From Hyphococcus sp. (lineage in GTDB: Bacteria; Pseudomonadota; Alphaproteobacteria; Caulobacterales; Parvularculaceae): 64,000 nt of DNA. The notes beneath the pieces are model-generated. The model ran no database searches. It saw only the letters and a list, made by a program, of their open reading frames with translations, and was not told where the DNA came from. The position numbers were made by a program, and so were the translations under genes. Where the stretch lies: NCBI GenBank assembly GCA_028289605.1, contig JANQON010000003.1, forward strand, positions 1 through 64,000. Direction: 5' to 3'. Positions 62,526 to 64,000 of the stretch are shown here, piece by piece (position 1 is the first letter of the stretch; each line of letters begins with the position of its first letter).

Positions 62526-63688
62526 AGTCCTTTGTTATTTCAGAAGAGCAGATTGCGCGGGTGCTTGGGGCCTGTTTCGCCGACGAGCTTTCCCGCCGGT
62601 TCAACCGGCATTTTGACTTTCTGACGATCGCGTCGTGGGACGGCCAAACGTCATTCGGCGACGACGGACTTGGTCTTGCGGCGGATGAAGTCGCGGTCTG
62701 CGCCCGGCGCGGCGCGGCGATATTCGGACTCAGCGAGACTTTTTTTGAATCATCAGCGCCGACGGATTTCCGTGCGGCGGCGAAAGCCATCAGCGACGCT
62801 ATTTCCCAGCGACTTGATTATTTCACCTTCAAATCGGCGTCCCGGGATGATCAGAACGCCGAACGGCGTCATCGCGCGGACGAGATTTATCAGGACGCGG
62901 CGGCGGCGGCGAACGTCCTTTACGGTCGCCGCCGACTGTTGTCGTTCGTGGCGCCGCACAGCCTGATGGGATTTGAACTCACCATTCTGACGCCTAACCT
63001 GCAGCGGATTGAATCCATCGATGCCCGCGGCATGACCCCGGAGGACCTGTCGTCAACACTGTCCTACGGCGATGTATTGATCGCGACGCCGACGCTGTGG
63101 CGCTATATGATGCGCGAGGACCTTACATCCCCCGACAACACGATGGCGGTTTCATTCGGCGAAGCCATGGCGCCCGATCTCGCGGCCGACATGCGCAAGG
63201 CGGGCTTCGGGGTTTTGCGCGAACTCTATGGGTCCACAGAAACCGGATTGGTGGGCTGGCGGGATGCGCCCACCGAGCCTTTCGTTTTGTTCGATCACTG
63301 GCGACACGAAGACGGCGATCCGATTCGAATTGCGCCGAACGGAGATGAACGGTCCGCGCCGGCTATGGACTTCCTCGAATGGACGGGACCGCGCGCTTTC
63401 CGAATTTCCGGCCGCCGCGACGGCGCTGTTCAGATCGGCGCCGTCAATGTCCAGCCGCAAGACGTTGCGCGCCAGCTGGGCCAGCATCCGGCCGTCAGCG
63501 ACTGCGCGATCCGGGTCGGCGAGCGCGGCGACGGCGTCACCCGCCTGGTCGCGCACATCGTCCTCAGCCCGGGCGCCAAGCCCGATGAAAAAACCGCCCG
63601 AGACATTGACGCCTGGTGCCGCACAAGCCTGCGTCAGCAGGAGCGCCCGCGCATTTTTCATTTTCACGAGAGCTTGCCCGAACCATAA
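62522..63688 (+). CDS. Adenylation-domain (acyl-CoA ligase-like) protein lacking core motifs
   Basis: A 388-residue member of the adenylate-forming superfamily, shorter than typical ligases (500+). The A5 motif is present (YGSTET, 236-241) and so is an A8-like hinge (GRRDGAVQIGAVNVQPQDV, about 298-314). The A3 phosphate loop (usual TSGSTGxPK) is absent: its expected place, about 100-120, reads YFTFKSASRDDQ. The chain ends with ERPRIFHFHESLPEP, just before where the A10 lysine would lie. The N-terminal 100 residues may be a vestigial carrier-like fold. It overlaps pabC by four bases and ends at a terminator, so it is expressed with the PAB genes. Function unknown. Confidence 0.72.
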   Translation: MKSFVISEEQIARVLGACFADELSRRFNRHFDFLTIASWDGQTSFGDDGLGLAADEVAVCARRGAAIFGLSETFFESSAPTDFRAAAKAISDAISQRLDYFTFKSASRDDQNAERRHRADEIYQDAAAAANVLYGRRRLLSFVAPHSLMGFELTILTPNLQRIESIDARGMTPEDLSSTLSYGDVLIATPTLWRYMMREDLTSPDNTMAVSFGEAMAPDLAADMRKAGFGVLRELYGSTETGLVGWRDAPTEPFVLFDHWRHEDGDPIRIAPNGDERSAPAMDFLEWTGPRAFRISGRRDGAVQIGAVNVQPQDVARQLGQHPAVSDCAIRVGERGDGVTRLVAHIVLSPGAKPDEKTARDIDAWCRTSLRQQERPRIFHFHESLPEP

Positions 63689-63690
63689 GA

Positions 63691-63716
63691 AAAAGCGCCG
63701 CTGGCGGCGCTTTTCT
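63691..63716. terminator. Bidirectional terminator at the end of the pab operon
   Basis: A perfect 11-bp stem (63691-63701 with 63704-63714) has A-run and T-run flanks on opposite sides, so it can end transcripts both ways. It separates the adenylation protein from the reverse-strand gene at the window edge. Confidence 0.8.
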
Positions 63717-63742
63717 CAGTTACCGGCGAAAACTGTTTTCGC

Positions 63743-64000
63743 TTATTCGTCGTCGGCGGCGGCGGCCGTGGCGGCCTGGCCGAACTTCTGTCCGACCTGT
63801 TCGGTCACTTGACGGAACACGTCCCGGTCGTCGCCGACCGTGATTGTCGCCTCACAATTGGTCATGCAATTGTAGGTCGTGCGCGCGCTTCCCTTGTAAA
63901 AAGTCAAGAGATCCGTCGCATTGGTGCGAACACGGACAACTAGATTTTCGATGGTCTGCCCGTCGGCGTCAAGGATGTATATGTTGGTAACGCCGGGCGT
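63743..64000 (-). CDS. CpaC/BON-like pilus-assembly N-terminal domain protein, partial
   Basis: This is the 3' end (86 codons to the stop) of a reverse-strand gene that continues past the window edge. The reading PGVTNIYILDADGQTIENLV followed by VRVRTNATDLLTFY resembles the N-terminal domain of CpaC/RcpA secretins, in which a small beta-alpha domain precedes the secretin. Here it is followed by two cysteines (YNCMTNCEATI) and an acidic tail AAAADDE with no secretin domain, so it is a short standalone protein or the domain's C-terminal copy. Probably Flp/Tad pilus-related; low certainty. Confidence 0.55.
   Translation of the reverse strand, partial: TPGVTNIYILDADGQTIENLVVRVRTNATDLLTFYKGSARTTYNCMTNCEATITVGDDRDVFRQVTEQVGQKFGQAATAAAADDE

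Noticed and set aside
1-64000. CRISPR, toxin-antitoxin, restriction or other defence systems
   Set aside because: No regularly spaced repeats, nuclease or methylase-restriction pairs or small toxin pairs were seen; the lone methyltransferase at 53745 lacks DNA-methylase motifs.

Overview
This is a GC-rich chromosomal segment from an alphaproteobacterium. I infer a marine, stalked- or Parvularcula-like heterotroph from the gene families and arrangements: PhaR with phaAB, DUF952-pyrD, cysG-DUF2849-sulfite reductase-DUF934-APS reductase, DUF2849/DUF4908-type proteins, a VPLPA-CTERM protein, a large cysteine-rich TonB receptor and a CpaC-type domain at the right edge. Genus is not determinable by reading. 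There is no rRNA, CRISPR array, transposase, integrase or prophage, so most of the window looks like ordinary core and shell genome.

Layout. 1-8.8 kb: SCO-type copper chaperone, intracellular PHB depolymerase, Gfo/Idh oxidoreductase, yidD, an SPFH protein with repeated N-terminal modules, two abutting degenerate tRNA-like units, and a few conserved hypotheticals. 8.8-17.6 kb: thrS, then a surface-polysaccharide set made of an O-antigen-ligase/GT2 fusion, two GT39 enzymes and a polyprenyl-phosphate GT2. 18-22.7 kb: a PAS/GGDEF/EAL protein and the PHB locus (phaR divergent from phaA-phaB; no phaC in the window). 22.7-36 kb: hypotheticals, a TetR/CPBP pair, MarC, GT4, TerB, serine hydrolase, DASS transporter, DUF952-pyrD, VPLPA-CTERM protein, MATE pump. 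36-42 kb: hisI, cysS, a phytanoyl-CoA dioxygenase-like enzyme, pirin, a lipoprotein amidase, a NifU-like scaffold. 42-48.7 kb: LysR regulator divergent from a translationally coupled assimilatory sulfate-reduction operon that carries a glutathione S-transferase gene. 48.7-59.6 kb: CPBP protease, hydrolase, TonB receptor, methyltransferase, ahpC/ahpD divergent from oxyR, PEP-mutase-like enzyme, AI-2E transporter. 59.7-63.7 kb: a fully overlapping pabB-pabA-pabC operon followed by an adenylation-domain protein that lacks key catalytic motifs. The window ends inside a reverse-strand gene with a CpaC/BON-like domain.

How they work together. PhaZ, PhaA, PhaB and PhaR handle storage polyester turnover. 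The GT2 at 16.3 kb can make the lipid-linked sugar donor used by the two GT39 enzymes, next to a fused ligase/glycosyltransferase. CysG makes the siroheme needed by the sulfite reductase two genes downstream, while APS reductase supplies sulfite. AhpC/AhpD plus OxyR form a peroxide defence unit. PabABC make p-aminobenzoate for folate, with an unexplained partner.

The most novel-looking items are the pab-linked degenerate adenylation protein, the tandem tRNA-like pair, the Wzy/WaaL-GT2 fusion, the triplicated N-terminal module in the SPFH protein and several strong intergenic dyads. I saw no convincing defence or mobile system. All family calls were made by eye from sequence motifs, with no database search.
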